Notes: a model not told the origin generated them from the sequence alone. Counted from the first letter of the stretch, positions 44,189-54,142 are shown. The stretch is 64,000 nt of DNA from UBA11891 sp003533785 (GCA_949511625.1 CATFEX010000046.1:1-64000); one strand, 5' to 3'. Numbers and translations are program-made.

Positions 44189-45007
44189 ATGGATTACACA
44201 ATTTTACAAGGAAAAAAAGGAATTATTTTTGGTGCATTAGATCAAGAATCCATTGCTTGGAAAACAGCAGAAGCGGTGCATGCAGCCGGAGGCCAGTTCG
44301 TATTGACCAATGCCCCTGTTGCAATGCGAATGGGAACAATCAATACCCTGGGAGAACAAACCAATGCTCCTGTAATTCCTGCAGATGCCACTAAATTGGA
44401 GGATTTAGAAAATCTAATTGACCAAGCCCAAGAACACCTTGGGGGTAAACTCGATTTTGTGCTGCATTCCATCGGGATGTCGGTGAATGTTCGAAAAGGA
44501 AAACACTATACCGATCTAAATCACGACTGGATGGCCAAAGGATGGGATGTTTCTGCGGTTTCCTTTCACAAACTCATGCAATGCTTGTATCAAAAAGATG
44601 CCATGAACGAATGGGGAAGTATCATTGCTTTGTCCTACATCGCTGCTCAACGTACTTTCCCAAACTACAATGACATGGCAGACAACAAAGCCTATTTGGA
44701 ATCCATCGCTAGAAGTTTTGGTTATTTCTTTGGGAAGAATAAAAAAGTTCGAGTCAACACCATCTCCCAATCCCCAACACTCACAACGGCGGGTAAAGGT
44801 GTAGAGGGGCTGGACGGCTTTTTGACATATGCAGAAAAGACAGCTCCCTTGGGCAATGCTTCTGCAGTAGACTGTGCCCATTATACCGTCATGATGTTTT
44901 CAGACTACAGCCGTAAGGTAACACTACAAAACCTTTTCCATGACGGTGGATTTTCTAATGTAGGGGTGAGTGAGGAAGTCATAGAAGCATTGACCGACCC
45001 CTCTTAA
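44189..45007 (+). CDS. fabI: enoyl-[acyl-carrier-protein] reductase
   Basis: 272 residues, short-chain dehydrogenase fold. NAD-site beginning GKKGIIFGALDQESIAW, active region IIALSYIAAQRTFPNYNDMADNKAYLE with Tyr...Lys, and VRVNTISQSPTLTTAGKGVEG. It performs the last step of each fatty-acid elongation cycle. It is the triclosan-target class. It is followed by a ybbR-like gene. Confidence 0.94.
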   Translation: MDYTILQGKKGIIFGALDQESIAWKTAEAVHAAGGQFVLTNAPVAMRMGTINTLGEQTNAPVIPADATKLEDLENLIDQAQEHLGGKLDFVLHSIGMSVNVRKGKHYTDLNHDWMAKGWDVSAVSFHKLMQCLYQKDAMNEWGSIIALSYIAAQRTFPNYNDMADNKAYLESIARSFGYFFGKNKKVRVNTISQSPTLTTAGKGVEGLDGFLTYAEKTAPLGNASAVDCAHYTVMMFSDYSRKVTLQNLFHDGGFSNVGVSEEVIEALTDPS

Positions 45008-45017
45008 GGAAAAGCCA

Positions 45018-45983
45018 ATGCCAGGATCTTTCATTCGTTTTAAACAATGGGCCAACCGATGGGTTCCTGAAAAAAGTAAGGTCCAGTTTTTTTTGGTTTT
45101 TATTGGAATATCAGCATTGTTTTGGGGGCTCACTCGATTATCCAATAGCTATACCACTACGGTCGTACTTGACATGAATTATGATAACATTCCAGAAGAC
45201 GTAATTCTAAAAAAAGCTCCTACTTCAGTAGTAGCGACATTGGAAGCATCCGGTTTTCAACTATTGTTATATCAGACTTTTGGTCAAGAAATAACCGTTG
45301 ATCTTGAAAGTGCATTATTTGACGAGACTACCGCCAAGGTAGATTTGCTTTTGCAACGTAACTTTTTGGAAACTCAATTATTTGAGAACGGACGCATCAC
45401 CTTACTAAACCCCTCTACTGTTGGTTTAGAAATCCAACGTTTAGAGACCAAGAGAGTTCCTGTTTCACTCGTTTCTCAAATAGAATTTAAGAAAGGCTTC
45501 AACTATACAGCGTTGCCTTCGCTACAACCAGATACTGTATCTGTTATTGGGACACCAGTAGTTTTGAATGAAATAGCTTCTATCCGAACAATTCCATTGG
45601 TCAAAAGCGGCTTGGATCGGAATTTTTCGGAAACCCTTCGCTTGGAAATTCCTAATGGAGTGAATGCGCTTTCTCACCGCGTGGTTGTGGTCACTGCCAA
45701 AACCACTAAATTTACAGAGATGACCTATGAAATTCCTATTCGAATCACTAATACAGCTGTTGGTCAGACTATTCGCCTGTTTCCACAACGCATAAAGATT
45801 AGAGGCCGAGTTCCCCTAGCATTGGTAGATTCTGTGCGAGCCTCAGATTTTAGTGCCTATACAGATATCAGTCAAGTTGAGGGAGATTCAGAAACATTAC
45901 CAGTTTTCATTGAGAAACAGTCTCCCCTTTTGCGCTCCATGCGGTGGTCACCCAAACAGGTAAACTTTTTGATACGGCAATGA
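45018..45983 (+). CDS. YbbR-like domain membrane protein
   Basis: 321 residues with one N-terminal membrane helix (VQFFLVFIGISALFWGLTRL) and beta-rich repeats resembling YbbR domains, with phrases PVSLVSQIEFKKGFN and PDTVSVIGTPVVLNEIASIRT. In firmicutes YbbR regulates the diadenylate cyclase CdaA; here no cdaA is adjacent. It overlaps the coaE start by 4 bases (ATGA). Confidence 0.82.
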   Translation: MPGSFIRFKQWANRWVPEKSKVQFFLVFIGISALFWGLTRLSNSYTTTVVLDMNYDNIPEDVILKKAPTSVVATLEASGFQLLLYQTFGQEITVDLESALFDETTAKVDLLLQRNFLETQLFENGRITLLNPSTVGLEIQRLETKRVPVSLVSQIEFKKGFNYTALPSLQPDTVSVIGTPVVLNEIASIRTIPLVKSGLDRNFSETLRLEIPNGVNALSHRVVVVTAKTTKFTEMTYEIPIRITNTAVGQTIRLFPQRIKIRGRVPLALVDSVRASDFSAYTDISQVEGDSETLPVFIEKQSPLLRSMRWSPKQVNFLIRQ

Positions 45984-46579
45984 AAATAATTGGACTTACT
46001 GGTGGGATTGGAAGTGGGAAGTCCAAAGCACTTACATTTTTTAAAGAGAAGAACATCCCTTGCTACCAAGCCGATGTTGCTGGCCATAAAGTATTAAATC
46101 AAGACCCAACAATTAAGAAACAGTTGACAAGCTATTTTGGTTCTGACATCTATGTCAATGGTGTTCTAGATCGGAAGGCGCTAGGGCAATTGGTATTTAA
46201 CAATCCCCAAGCATTGGACTATTTGAATGGTTTGGTGCATCCAGCTGTGCGAAAAGATTTTCAAGAATTTGTGGGCCAACAAGATGCCCCTTTTGTAATC
46301 AGTGAAGTGGCTATTTTATTCGAAAACGAGGGACAACACCGTTATGATAAAATAATCCTAATAACTGCCCCAGAGTCCCTGCGAATAGAAAGGGTCTTGG
46401 AACGGGATGAAACGAGCAAAAATGAAGTGCATTTGAGAATGAAAAAACAATGGCCCGATTCAAAAAAAATACCTTTAGCAGATTATGTTATCGAAAATAT
46501 AGACTGGCCAGAAACAGAAAAAGCTTTACGTGCGGTTTTAAGTGATTTAGAAGACCAGTACCCAGCCAAGGAGACTTAA
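45980..46579 (+). CDS. coaE: dephospho-CoA kinase
   Basis: 199 residues from ATG 45980. P-loop IGLTGGIGSGKSK at the N-terminus, KNIPCYQADVAGHKVL and the LINE-like region NGLVHPAVRKDFQEF. It catalyses the final step of CoA synthesis, complementing coaBC upstream. An in-frame ATG at 45944 inside the previous gene is not used. Confidence 0.95.
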   Translation: MKIIGLTGGIGSGKSKALTFFKEKNIPCYQADVAGHKVLNQDPTIKKQLTSYFGSDIYVNGVLDRKALGQLVFNNPQALDYLNGLVHPAVRKDFQEFVGQQDAPFVISEVAILFENEGQHRYDKIILITAPESLRIERVLERDETSKNEVHLRMKKQWPDSKKIPLADYVIENIDWPETEKALRAVLSDLEDQYPAKET

Positions 46580-46637
46580 CAATCTCTTAGGAAAATTAAT
46601 AGTATATTTTATTCAATTTTGTAGTTCAAAACCAGCC

Positions 46638-48254
46638 ATGGCATTGAAAAAAAATAGATTTCTGATTTTAGTGTCCCTAATGATCACTTCCATTTTTGGA
46701 ATTGTGGCTGTGCAGGCTTTTTGGATTTCTTCTTCTTGGGAAAATAAAGAGGAAGAGTTCTCTTTGGCGGTAAATCAAACCTTAAAATCAGTAGCACGAG
46801 AAATTCAAAATCGTGAGTTATCAGATTACATTAGTGCATATCAAAAATTAATTGATTCAGTAGGCAAACCTACCGAGTCTAATTTTACCGATATCTTCCT
46901 CTTTCTAGACGAAGACAGACCCAATAACCTTTCTACTTTTTTTGCCTTTGGAATCTTGGAAGAAGACTACAATATTGAAGGGGGCTACTTTGATCCTGTT
47001 CTGGGCGAACGGGATTCTGCCACAACGCTGAGAGACTATAAAGGAGTTCGAACAACCACCATTCTAAAAAAAGAAGTATTCAACCGTGAAAACCGTTTGT
47101 CCAGTTCCATTCAAAAGTTAAAGCGAATTGATCGATTAAATAGTTATGATGAAGCCAAGTACCGTGATGCCTATATGGACTATGCCAATACTTTGCCCAT
47201 TCATAGAAGGCTTAGTAATCAAGAAGTTGCCTTATTACTAGATATGGAATTCCAAGAGCGTGACATCCAAATTCCCTATCAATTTGGTGTATATAATGAC
47301 GGACTAGGAACCAAAATAAAATCTACGAATTATCAGGAAATGCAGCTCGGAGCCTCCTACAGCGCTCCTATTTTCTTGAACCAACAAGGCAACAGTCCCT
47401 ATGAGTTGCGAGTGAGTTTTCCCACACGGGATAAATACGTGATGTCCTCGATTATGGGTGTTGCTGGTTTATCATTGGTTTTAACGATCTTCATTATCTT
47501 GGTTTCTACAAGTGCTTTGTATCAAATCATTCAACAGAAGAAGATCTCTGAAATCAAATCTGATTTTATCAATAATATGTCTCATGAATTTAAAACACCC
47601 ATTGCCACTATTAATTTGGCTTTGGATGCTATTGCCAATCCAAAGACCATTGACACCCCCACTAAAATTTTACAATACACCAAAATGATTCGTGAGGAGA
47701 ATACTAGAATGTTAACTCAGGTCGAAAATGTCCTAAAAATTTCACAATTGGAAAGAGGAACAACACTGCTGGATTGGGAAATTATAGCCCTTCACGAATT
47801 AATTACCGAGGCGGTGAATCATGTCAGCCTGATTGTTGAAAATAAAGCAGGGTATATCAAAACTCATTTCGATTCAATTACCCCAGTATTTGAGGGTGAT
47901 TTTAACCATTTTACGAACTTGGTTGTTAATATTTTAGACAATGCCATAAAATACACCGATGGCCCTCCAAAAATAGACATCTACACTGAGTACAGTGACA
48001 AGCAGGCTCAACTCATCATTGAGGATCAGGGTATAGGGATGGATTCGTCTACACAACGAATGGTTTTTGAGAAGTTTTACCGTGAAGAAGGGGGAAATAT
48101 TCACAACATCAAAGGACATGGCCTTGGACTTTCTTATGTAAAGAAAATAATTGAACTCCACCGATGCAAAATCCAGATTGATAGTAAGAAAGGCACGGGT
48201 ACTAAATTTATCATTTCAATTCCATTAAAACCCCAACACCAAACCGCAAGCTAA
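46638..48254 (+). CDS. membrane histidine kinase of a two-component system
   Basis: 538 residues. Two membrane helices (about 7-27 and 275-297) enclose a ~245-residue periplasmic sensor of unknown ligand. Cytoplasmic H-box FINNMSHEFKTPIATI (His about 317), N-box NILDNAIKYT, G1 DQGIGMD and G2 GHGLGLSYVKKI. Its layout resembles Bacteroides RprX. It is paired with the response regulator 2 bases downstream. Confidence 0.92.
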   Translation: MALKKNRFLILVSLMITSIFGIVAVQAFWISSSWENKEEEFSLAVNQTLKSVAREIQNRELSDYISAYQKLIDSVGKPTESNFTDIFLFLDEDRPNNLSTFFAFGILEEDYNIEGGYFDPVLGERDSATTLRDYKGVRTTTILKKEVFNRENRLSSSIQKLKRIDRLNSYDEAKYRDAYMDYANTLPIHRRLSNQEVALLLDMEFQERDIQIPYQFGVYNDGLGTKIKSTNYQEMQLGASYSAPIFLNQQGNSPYELRVSFPTRDKYVMSSIMGVAGLSLVLTIFIILVSTSALYQIIQQKKISEIKSDFINNMSHEFKTPIATINLALDAIANPKTIDTPTKILQYTKMIREENTRMLTQVENVLKISQLERGTTLLDWEIIALHELITEAVNHVSLIVENKAGYIKTHFDSITPVFEGDFNHFTNLVVNILDNAIKYTDGPPKIDIYTEYSDKQAQLIIEDQGIGMDSSTQRMVFEKFYREEGGNIHNIKGHGLGLSYVKKIIELHRCKIQIDSKKGTGTKFIISIPLKPQHQTAS

Positions 48255-48256
48255 CT

Positions 48257-48964
48257 ATGGACAATAAAAAAATACTAATAGTGGAGGATGATCCCAATTT
48301 CGGAAGCATACTCAAAGATTATCTCTCCTTAAATGAGTACGACATAGTACTGGCCAAAAATGGTATAGAAGGCTATGAAAAGTTTAAAAAAGACAATTTT
48401 GATCTTTGTATCCTCGATGTAATGATGCCATTTAAAGATGGATTTACCTTAGCCAAGGAAATTCGAGAAAAAAATGATTTCGTTCCAATTATATTTTTGA
48501 CCGCTAAGAATTTGAAAGAAGATGTTCTGAAAGGATTTAAACTCGGAGCAGATGATTACATCACCAAACCCTTTGATTCAGATGTGTTATTGGCAAAGAT
48601 TAAAGTTTTTCTAAATCGAAACCAAAAGCCAGCAATTAAAGAGTCAGACGAATTTTTATTTGAAATAGGCGCTTTTGCTTTTAATTCGAAACTACGAACG
48701 CTTTCTATTAAAAATAGCGAGCCCTATAAGTTGTCCCCCAAAGAAAGTCAACTTCTTCGAATGCTGGCGCTTCACATCAACGATTTATTGCCAAGAGAAA
48801 TCGCCCTAAATAAAATATGGCGGGATGATAATTATTTTACATCACGGAGCATGGATGTCTACATCGCCAAATTACGAAAGTATCTGAAAGAAGATCCCTC
48901 CGTAGAAATACTCAATATCCACGGAGAAGGATTTCGATTAGTAACTTCCGACGAACAAGTCTAA
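48257..48964 (+). CDS. OmpR/PhoB-family response regulator
   Basis: 235 residues. Receiver domain with acidic pocket (VEDD, 9-12), phosphorylation site D54 (CILDVMMP), T82 and K104 (ITKPFDSD). Winged-helix effector from about 135 (LSPKESQLLRMLALHINDLLPR, RSMDVYIAKLRKYLKEDP). It is RprY-like in wording. Its TAA overlaps the xerD TAG in CTAA. Confidence 0.94.
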   Translation: MDNKKILIVEDDPNFGSILKDYLSLNEYDIVLAKNGIEGYEKFKKDNFDLCILDVMMPFKDGFTLAKEIREKNDFVPIIFLTAKNLKEDVLKGFKLGADDYITKPFDSDVLLAKIKVFLNRNQKPAIKESDEFLFEIGAFAFNSKLRTLSIKNSEPYKLSPKESQLLRMLALHINDLLPREIALNKIWRDDNYFTSRSMDVYIAKLRKYLKEDPSVEILNIHGEGFRLVTSDEQV

Positions 48965-49857
48965 AGTCGAGGATGAAACTTTTCCATCACTTTTCTCAAA
49001 TAACGCGTATCGATATGGGTGTAGATTTCGGTGGTGGTAATGCTTTCATGGCCAAGTAGAACTTGAATCGTTCTTAGGTCTGCCCCATTTTCTAATAGAT
49101 GCGTTGCAAAAGAGTGTCGAAAGGTATGTGGGCTTACTTTTTTTTTGATTCCAGCCTTTTCTGCAGCCTGCTTTACAATAAGAAAAATCATCGTTCGGGT
49201 TAGTGCTTTTCCTCTCCGATTTAGAAATACAAAATTTTCATAGCCCTTTTGAATACTTCGATGAATCTGTATTTCTTTTAGATAGGTGTTAATCTGTTGC
49301 ATGGCATAGTCACCAAGTGGTACCAGCCGTTGCTTGTCTCCTTTTCCAGTCACTCGCAGCAATTTTTCTGTTGAATAGATATCTGATTTTTGAAGATTAA
49401 CCAACTCACTCACACGCAGGCCGCTTCCGTATAATGTTTCTAAAAGCGCTTTGTTACGGTGACCCTCTGCTTTGCTTAAGTCAATAGTGTCTAATATTTT
49501 TTCTACTTCTTCAACACTTAGGGTATCTGGTAATTTACGTCCCAGTTTGGGAGCCTCCAGCCATTGTGTAGGGAGGTCGTCTCGGTATTTTTCAAAAACC
49601 AAGTATTTAAAAAAGCTTTTCAATCCAGAGATTCTTCGGCTCTGAGAATGGGCACTTTTCTCCTTGGCTTCTTGATAAATAAATTGTTGAATAACGGTGG
49701 CGTCAATTTGGATAGGGGAGATTACAATCTTGTGCGTTTCTAAAAAGCGCATCAAAGTTAAGACGTCTGTTTTGTAGCTGGTAATTGTGTGCTCAGACAA
49801 GCCCCTTTCGATACTCAAGTAAAAACCGAAATCTTCAAGTGCTTTGCTCCATTCCAT
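48961..49857 (-). CDS. xerD: tyrosine recombinase XerD
   Basis: 298 residues, full length. N-terminal SAM-like domain (LSEHTITSYKTDVLTLMRFL) and catalytic domain with Arg in YGSGLRVSELVNL, HTFRHSFATHLLENGADLRTI-type box (HxxR), LGHESITTTEIYTH with the nucleophile Tyr. The C-terminus ends EKFHPRL, more XerD-like than XerC-like. It resolves chromosome dimers. No integrated element flanks it. Confidence 0.9.
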   Translation of the reverse strand: MEWSKALEDFGFYLSIERGLSEHTITSYKTDVLTLMRFLETHKIVISPIQIDATVIQQFIYQEAKEKSAHSQSRRISGLKSFFKYLVFEKYRDDLPTQWLEAPKLGRKLPDTLSVEEVEKILDTIDLSKAEGHRNKALLETLYGSGLRVSELVNLQKSDIYSTEKLLRVTGKGDKQRLVPLGDYAMQQINTYLKEIQIHRSIQKGYENFVFLNRRGKALTRTMIFLIVKQAAEKAGIKKKVSPHTFRHSFATHLLENGADLRTIQVLLGHESITTTEIYTHIDTRYLRKVMEKFHPRL

Positions 49858-49930
49858 ATATAAATGTACTAGCTTCTATTATCTGGTCAAGCAAAGTACT
49901 TAAAAGATATGTATTTTTGTAAAAAACAAA

Positions 49931-50353
49931 ATGAATCTAGCCATTGTCAACGGTCCCAATCTCAACCTATTAGGAACCCGAGAGCCGGGTATTTACGGAG
50001 CAGAAACCTTCGAGTCCTATTTTGAGAAATTGAAAGAGGCCTATCCACAAGTTCAATTGAGCTATTTTCAATCCAATGTGGAGGGAGAACTCATTGATGC
50101 CCTTCAAGATTTTGGCTTCCGAATGCATGGTATTTTATTGAATGCTGCGGCTTATACCCATACTTCCGTGGGCCTTGGGGATTGTATCAAAGCCATTGAT
50201 GCTCCAGTGATTGAAATACATATCTCCAATACTTTTGCACGAGAAGATTTTCGCCACAAATCCTTTATCACACCAGCAGCAAAAGGTCTAATTATTGGTT
50301 TTGGCCTGGATAGTTATCGCTTGGCTATTGAAAGCTTCTTAAAAGAGGCTTAA
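49931..50353 (+). CDS. aroQ: type II 3-dehydroquinate dehydratase
   Basis: 140 residues. Typical start NLAIVNGPNLNLLGTREPGIYG with the catalytic Tyr, then SNVEGELIDALQ, LNAAAYTHTSVGLGDCI and PVIEIHISN. It acts in the shikimate pathway. A TATTTTTG element (49912-49919) ends 11 bases before the ATG, without a clear TTG upstream. It is convergent with the MFS gene. Confidence 0.97.
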   Translation: MNLAIVNGPNLNLLGTREPGIYGAETFESYFEKLKEAYPQVQLSYFQSNVEGELIDALQDFGFRMHGILLNAAAYTHTSVGLGDCIKAIDAPVIEIHISNTFAREDFRHKSFITPAAKGLIIGFGLDSYRLAIESFLKEA

Positions 50354-50355
50354 AT

Positions 50356-51597
50356 TCAAATCAGATTTATTTTTCTAAACCGATAACTAGCCCAAAGGCC
50401 GATCAGCGAAAAAAAAGCTAAAAAGAGAAATAATTGCTGGTGCCCTCGAAGCCCTTCAGATCCATCCAGTAGAACTCCCATAATAGGACCTACAAATATA
50501 TCAGGAGTATAGCCAACCAAAGAAATTAAACCTACCGCTGTCCCTGTAATAGTGAAAGGAATCTTTCCTTCTTCCATGGCTGCAAAATAGACTGCTCGCA
50601 GCGAATAGGTTCCCACAGCGGTAATTAAAAGGGTCAATAGGAATAAGCCAACAGAAGGCGCGGTAACCCAACCCGAAGCAAAAAGCAGGGCTCCTGTGAA
50701 CATAAAGAGAAAGGAATATTGTAATACTGAAGCATTGGTGGTTCGATCTGCAAAGACTCCTACAAAAACACAAATAAAAGGACGTAGATACATCTGATAA
50801 CTACCAACTTTTGCAGCCTCTACTTCATCAAAAAGCATGGCTTCGGCTGCATAGAGCGAAAAAACATCAGTGACTTTGTACCCAATATAGGCAGAAAGAA
50901 CAATCAACATTAGGTAGCGAACACTCCGAAGGCGGAGTGCGGTTTGGATGTCTTCCCAAGAGCCCATTCTTTTTTTTGGAATTGTTTCTTTGATTTCGAA
51001 ATCTTTAAAAAAAAAGAAAAGAAGTAAGGCAATACTGACACAAAAAACGGCGGCAGAAAAGATAACAAATTGAAAAGCTTCTTTTCGTTTAAAAATTGAA
51101 ATGGTCTCAATTTCGTTGGGGAGAATCCGAGCAAACAAGACCACTCCTAGGGCTCCCAAACTAGCTGCAATAAAACCCCGACCTCCTTCTAAAAAGCCAA
51201 AAGCCTTTCCTTGAGCACTGACACCCCCCCATGCTCTTGTGGCTTTGATCATGGCGGACCAAAATAAAAACACAGTTGTAAACCCCCAATAAGCGTAAAG
51301 CCATCTAAGCGCATAAACATTGGGAATCGTTGCCATAAAAAATCCACCCGCGGCAGTGAGCAATAAAGCCGTAGCCATAAGTTTACCTGGGGCGATTCGA
51401 TCGGCTAGTGTTCCACCGAATAAATAGGAAGCCAAGGCCACAAATCCATAAACTGAATAACAACTGCCTAATTGGGTGTTGTTTAACTGAAAAACAGATA
51501 GAAAAGTGGGACGAAATACGCGGGCCAATACAAAGGGTAATAAAAAGGTAGCCTCCCCAGCGAGAATAAGTAAAACAATCCGTAGGGGGTTTTTCAT
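50356..51597 (-). CDS. MFS transporter
   Basis: 413 residues with 12 apparent hydrophobic helices. MFS signature region YLFGGTLADRIAPGKLMA between helices 2 and 3. A central cytoplasmic loop (KDFEIKETIPKKRMGSWEDI) splits the two halves. It resembles the sugar-phosphate/sulfosugar type of MFS (UhpC/YihN group), a weak assignment. Substrate unknown. It lies just upstream of lpdA's end on the same strand direction but with its own start. Confidence 0.82.
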   Translation of the reverse strand: MKNPLRIVLLILAGEATFLLPFVLARVFRPTFLSVFQLNNTQLGSCYSVYGFVALASYLFGGTLADRIAPGKLMATALLLTAAGGFFMATIPNVYALRWLYAYWGFTTVFLFWSAMIKATRAWGGVSAQGKAFGFLEGGRGFIAASLGALGVVLFARILPNEIETISIFKRKEAFQFVIFSAAVFCVSIALLLFFFFKDFEIKETIPKKRMGSWEDIQTALRLRSVRYLMLIVLSAYIGYKVTDVFSLYAAEAMLFDEVEAAKVGSYQMYLRPFICVFVGVFADRTTNASVLQYSFLFMFTGALLFASGWVTAPSVGLFLLTLLITAVGTYSLRAVYFAAMEEGKIPFTITGTAVGLISLVGYTPDIFVGPIMGVLLDGSEGLRGHQQLFLFLAFFSLIGLWASYRFRKINLI

Positions 51598-51670
51598 CTT
51601 ATTCTAAAGATAGTGGCTTTTGAATATAAAAAAACACCCCAAAGACTTTTTGTTTTTTGAGATGAGGCGA

Positions 51671-53062
51671 TTAGAGGTGAATGACTTCGTCATACGCATC
51701 GGCCACAGCTTCCATGACCGCCTCACTCATGGTTGGGTGTGGATGTACGGTTTTTAATATCTCATGACCTGTGGTTTCTAACTTACGCCCAACCACTGCT
51801 TCCGCAATCATATCCGTCACACCAGCTCCAATCATATGGCATCCAAGCCATTCTCCGTATTTGGCATCAAAAATTACTTTAACAAAGCCATCAGAGGTAC
51901 CGGAAGCTTGTGCTTTTCCCGAAGCAGAAAAGGGGAATTTACCTATTTTAATATCCAATCCTTTGTCTAAAGCTTGCTTTTCTGTTAATCCAACAGATGC
52001 AATTTCGGGGGAACAATAGGTACAGCCTGGGATATTTCCATAATTAAGGGGTTCTACCTCCATACCCGCAATTTTCTCCACACAAATAATTCCCTCGGCA
52101 GAGGCCACGTGAGCTAGTGATGGGCCAGCAGTAATATCCCCAATGGCATAATATCCAGGTTGATTAGTTTGGTAAAAATCATTGACTAATATTTTGTCTC
52201 GATCAGTAGCAATCCCCATATCATCAAGACCCAAATCTTCCAAATTTGTTTTAATCCCTACAGCCGAAAGGACAATATCCGCTTGAAGGGTCAATTCTTC
52301 TTTTCGAGTTTTCACTGTGGCTTTTACTCCTTTTCCTTTCGTATCTACAGCTGTGACCTCAGCACTGGTCAGTATCTGAATGCCACTTTTCTTGAAGGTG
52401 CGCTCCAATTGTTTCGATACTTCTTCATCTTCAACAGGAACAATCCGATCTTGGTATTCCACTATGGTAACTTCAGTTCCCATGGCATTGTAGAAGTACG
52501 CAAACTCTATTCCAATAGCCCCTGAACCCACAACAATCAATTTCTTGGGTTGTTTGTCTAATGTCATCGCTTTGCGGTAACCAATCACTTTCTTTCCATC
52601 CTGAGGCAGATTGGGAAGTTCTCGCGAACGGGCGCCTGTAGCAATTATAATATGTTTGGCTTCATATTCAGTCTCTGTCTTACCCCGAGCAACAACTACT
52701 TTTTTTCCAACCATCACCTTCCCATGGCCTTCTAATACATCAATTTTATTTTTTTTCATCAAAAACTGAACTCCTTTGCTCATGCCTGCGGCAACCTCAC
52801 GGCTTCGATTGACGACTGCATCAAAGTCTTTATCGTATTCTTTCACAGTCAAACCATAGTCTGAGGCATGTTTTAAATAGTCGAATACTTGTGCTGATTT
52901 TATAAGAGCTTTTGTGGGGATGCAACCCCAATTCAGACAGACACCTCCTAAACTCTCTTTTTCAACAACCGCTGTTTTGAATCCCAACTGGGAAGCACGT
53001 ATGGCGGTGACGTAACCTCCAGGGCCACTTCCAACCACTATAATATCATATGAATTTGCCAT
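51671..53062 (-). CDS. lpdA: dihydrolipoyl dehydrogenase
   Basis: 463 residues. FAD-binding VGSGPGGYVTAIRASQLG, redox-active disulfide GGVCLNWGCIPTKAL, NAD-binding VVGSGAIGIEFAYFYNAMG and C-terminal HPHPTMSEAVMEA with the catalytic His. It is the E3 of pyruvate and 2-oxoglutarate dehydrogenase complexes. No E1/E2 genes adjoin it. A minus-strand TAATTTTG (53084-53091) may be its -7 box. Confidence 0.97.
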   Translation of the reverse strand: MANSYDIIVVGSGPGGYVTAIRASQLGFKTAVVEKESLGGVCLNWGCIPTKALIKSAQVFDYLKHASDYGLTVKEYDKDFDAVVNRSREVAAGMSKGVQFLMKKNKIDVLEGHGKVMVGKKVVVARGKTETEYEAKHIIIATGARSRELPNLPQDGKKVIGYRKAMTLDKQPKKLIVVGSGAIGIEFAYFYNAMGTEVTIVEYQDRIVPVEDEEVSKQLERTFKKSGIQILTSAEVTAVDTKGKGVKATVKTRKEELTLQADIVLSAVGIKTNLEDLGLDDMGIATDRDKILVNDFYQTNQPGYYAIGDITAGPSLAHVASAEGIICVEKIAGMEVEPLNYGNIPGCTYCSPEIASVGLTEKQALDKGLDIKIGKFPFSASGKAQASGTSDGFVKVIFDAKYGEWLGCHMIGAGVTDMIAEAVVGRKLETTGHEILKTVHPHPTMSEAVMEAVADAYDEVIHL

Positions 53063-53116
53063 AAATCATCTTTAAAATCAGACCAAAATTACAAAATGAA
53101 AGGGAGCTTTCCTTAT

Positions 53117-53524
53117 TTATTCTTCGCGGGCTTTGAAATCAATACTAACTGAGTTAACACAATATCGCATGCCCGTTTGAGTGGGGCCATCATGGAATAC
53201 ATGACCTTGATGAGAACCGCATTGTGAACATACAATTTCGGTGCGTAGCATTCCATGGCTGCTATCTTTAATATATTCAATAGCTCCGGGAAGGGAGGCA
53301 TCAAAACTGGGCCATCCACACCCACTGTCAAACTTATTATTACTTGTGTATAACTTTTCACCACAGGCTTTGCAATAGTAATCTCCCAACTCAAAGTGTT
53401 GGTCATATTCCCCTGTAAAAGGGCGCTCGGTTTCTTGTTGACGTAAAACGGAGTAGGAGAGGGGATCTAGCTGATTGCGCCATTCTTGTTCAGACTTTTC
53501 TACAGGATATTTAGTTTTTTTCAT
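53117..53524 (-). CDS. msrB: methionine-R-sulfoxide reductase, cytoplasmic copy
   Basis: 135 residues without a signal peptide. Zinc ligands C51, C54, C99 and C102 (CKACG, CSQCG), catalytic C122 (RYCVNSVS), and a second cysteine C69 in FDSGCGWPSF at the place of the resolving cysteine known from Neisseria PilB-type MsrB. It repairs methionine-R-sulfoxide in proteins. It overlaps the preceding msrB gene by 14 bases. Confidence 0.95.
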   Translation of the reverse strand: MKKTKYPVEKSEQEWRNQLDPLSYSVLRQQETERPFTGEYDQHFELGDYYCKACGEKLYTSNNKFDSGCGWPSFDASLPGAIEYIKDSSHGMLRTEIVCSQCGSHQGHVFHDGPTQTGMRYCVNSVSIDFKAREE

Positions 53525-53996
53525 TGGTTGGGATAAATTGAAGTGCTGCTGAATTAATGCAATGTCTTATTCCTGTCGTATTTTGAGGACCATCGTTAAA
53601 CAAATGTCCGAGGTGCCCTCCGCATTTGTTGCATTTGAGCTCAGTACGAGCATACCCCAACTTGTAGTCTACATCATATTCAATATTGGAGTCATTCCCC
53701 CGATCAAATGACGGCCATCCGGTGCCAGAATCAAACTTATGGTCTGACTCATAAAGTGTGGCTCCACAACCTTGACAAACATAAGAACCCGATTTGTAAT
53801 TTTTGTTGTATGGATTGGAGAAAGGACGTTCTGTTCCCGCCTGACGCAATACATAGTATGAGAGGTCCGACAGTTGTTCTTGCCATTCGGCATCTGTTTT
53901 CTCCACCATATAGGTCTTAAGTTCTTTTTGGGGTTGTGCTTTACTCTGGCAGGAAAAACTACCAACAAGGAGTAGACTCAGGAAAAACTTTTTCAT
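53511..53996 (-). CDS. msrB: methionine-R-sulfoxide reductase, lipoprotein copy
   Basis: 161 residues beginning with a lipoprotein signal (lipobox VGSFSC, Cys16), so it likely acts on the periplasmic side. Zinc ligands C74, C77, C122 and C125 (CQGCG, CNKCG), catalytic C146 (IRHCINSAAL). In FDSGTGWPSF a Thr replaces the resolving cysteine, so recycling must use another route. It is first of two overlapping msrB genes. Confidence 0.93.
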   Translation of the reverse strand: MKKFFLSLLLVGSFSCQSKAQPQKELKTYMVEKTDAEWQEQLSDLSYYVLRQAGTERPFSNPYNKNYKSGSYVCQGCGATLYESDHKFDSGTGWPSFDRGNDSNIEYDVDYKLGYARTELKCNKCGGHLGHLFNDGPQNTTGIRHCINSAALQFIPTNEKN

Positions 53997-54142
53997 TTTT
54001 TATTTAAAAGTATAAATAAATAAAGCAATCCTAAAACAATCTTGGTTTGGATTTTCGCAACTAACTAATAATTAAATAGTAAGAATAAATACAGAGAAAA
54101 ACCGATTTAAAATGCTATTTTGACGATCTATTTTTTTTGCAA

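Noticed and set aside
48961..49857. Tyrosine recombinase as sign of an integrated element
   Set aside because: Length, motifs and C-terminus fit housekeeping XerD, and no direct repeats, tRNA or phage genes adjoin it.
51630..51670. Possible terminator after lpdA (AAAAAACA ... TGTTTTTT)
   Set aside because: The stem is almost only A-T pairs around a long loop, too weak to support.
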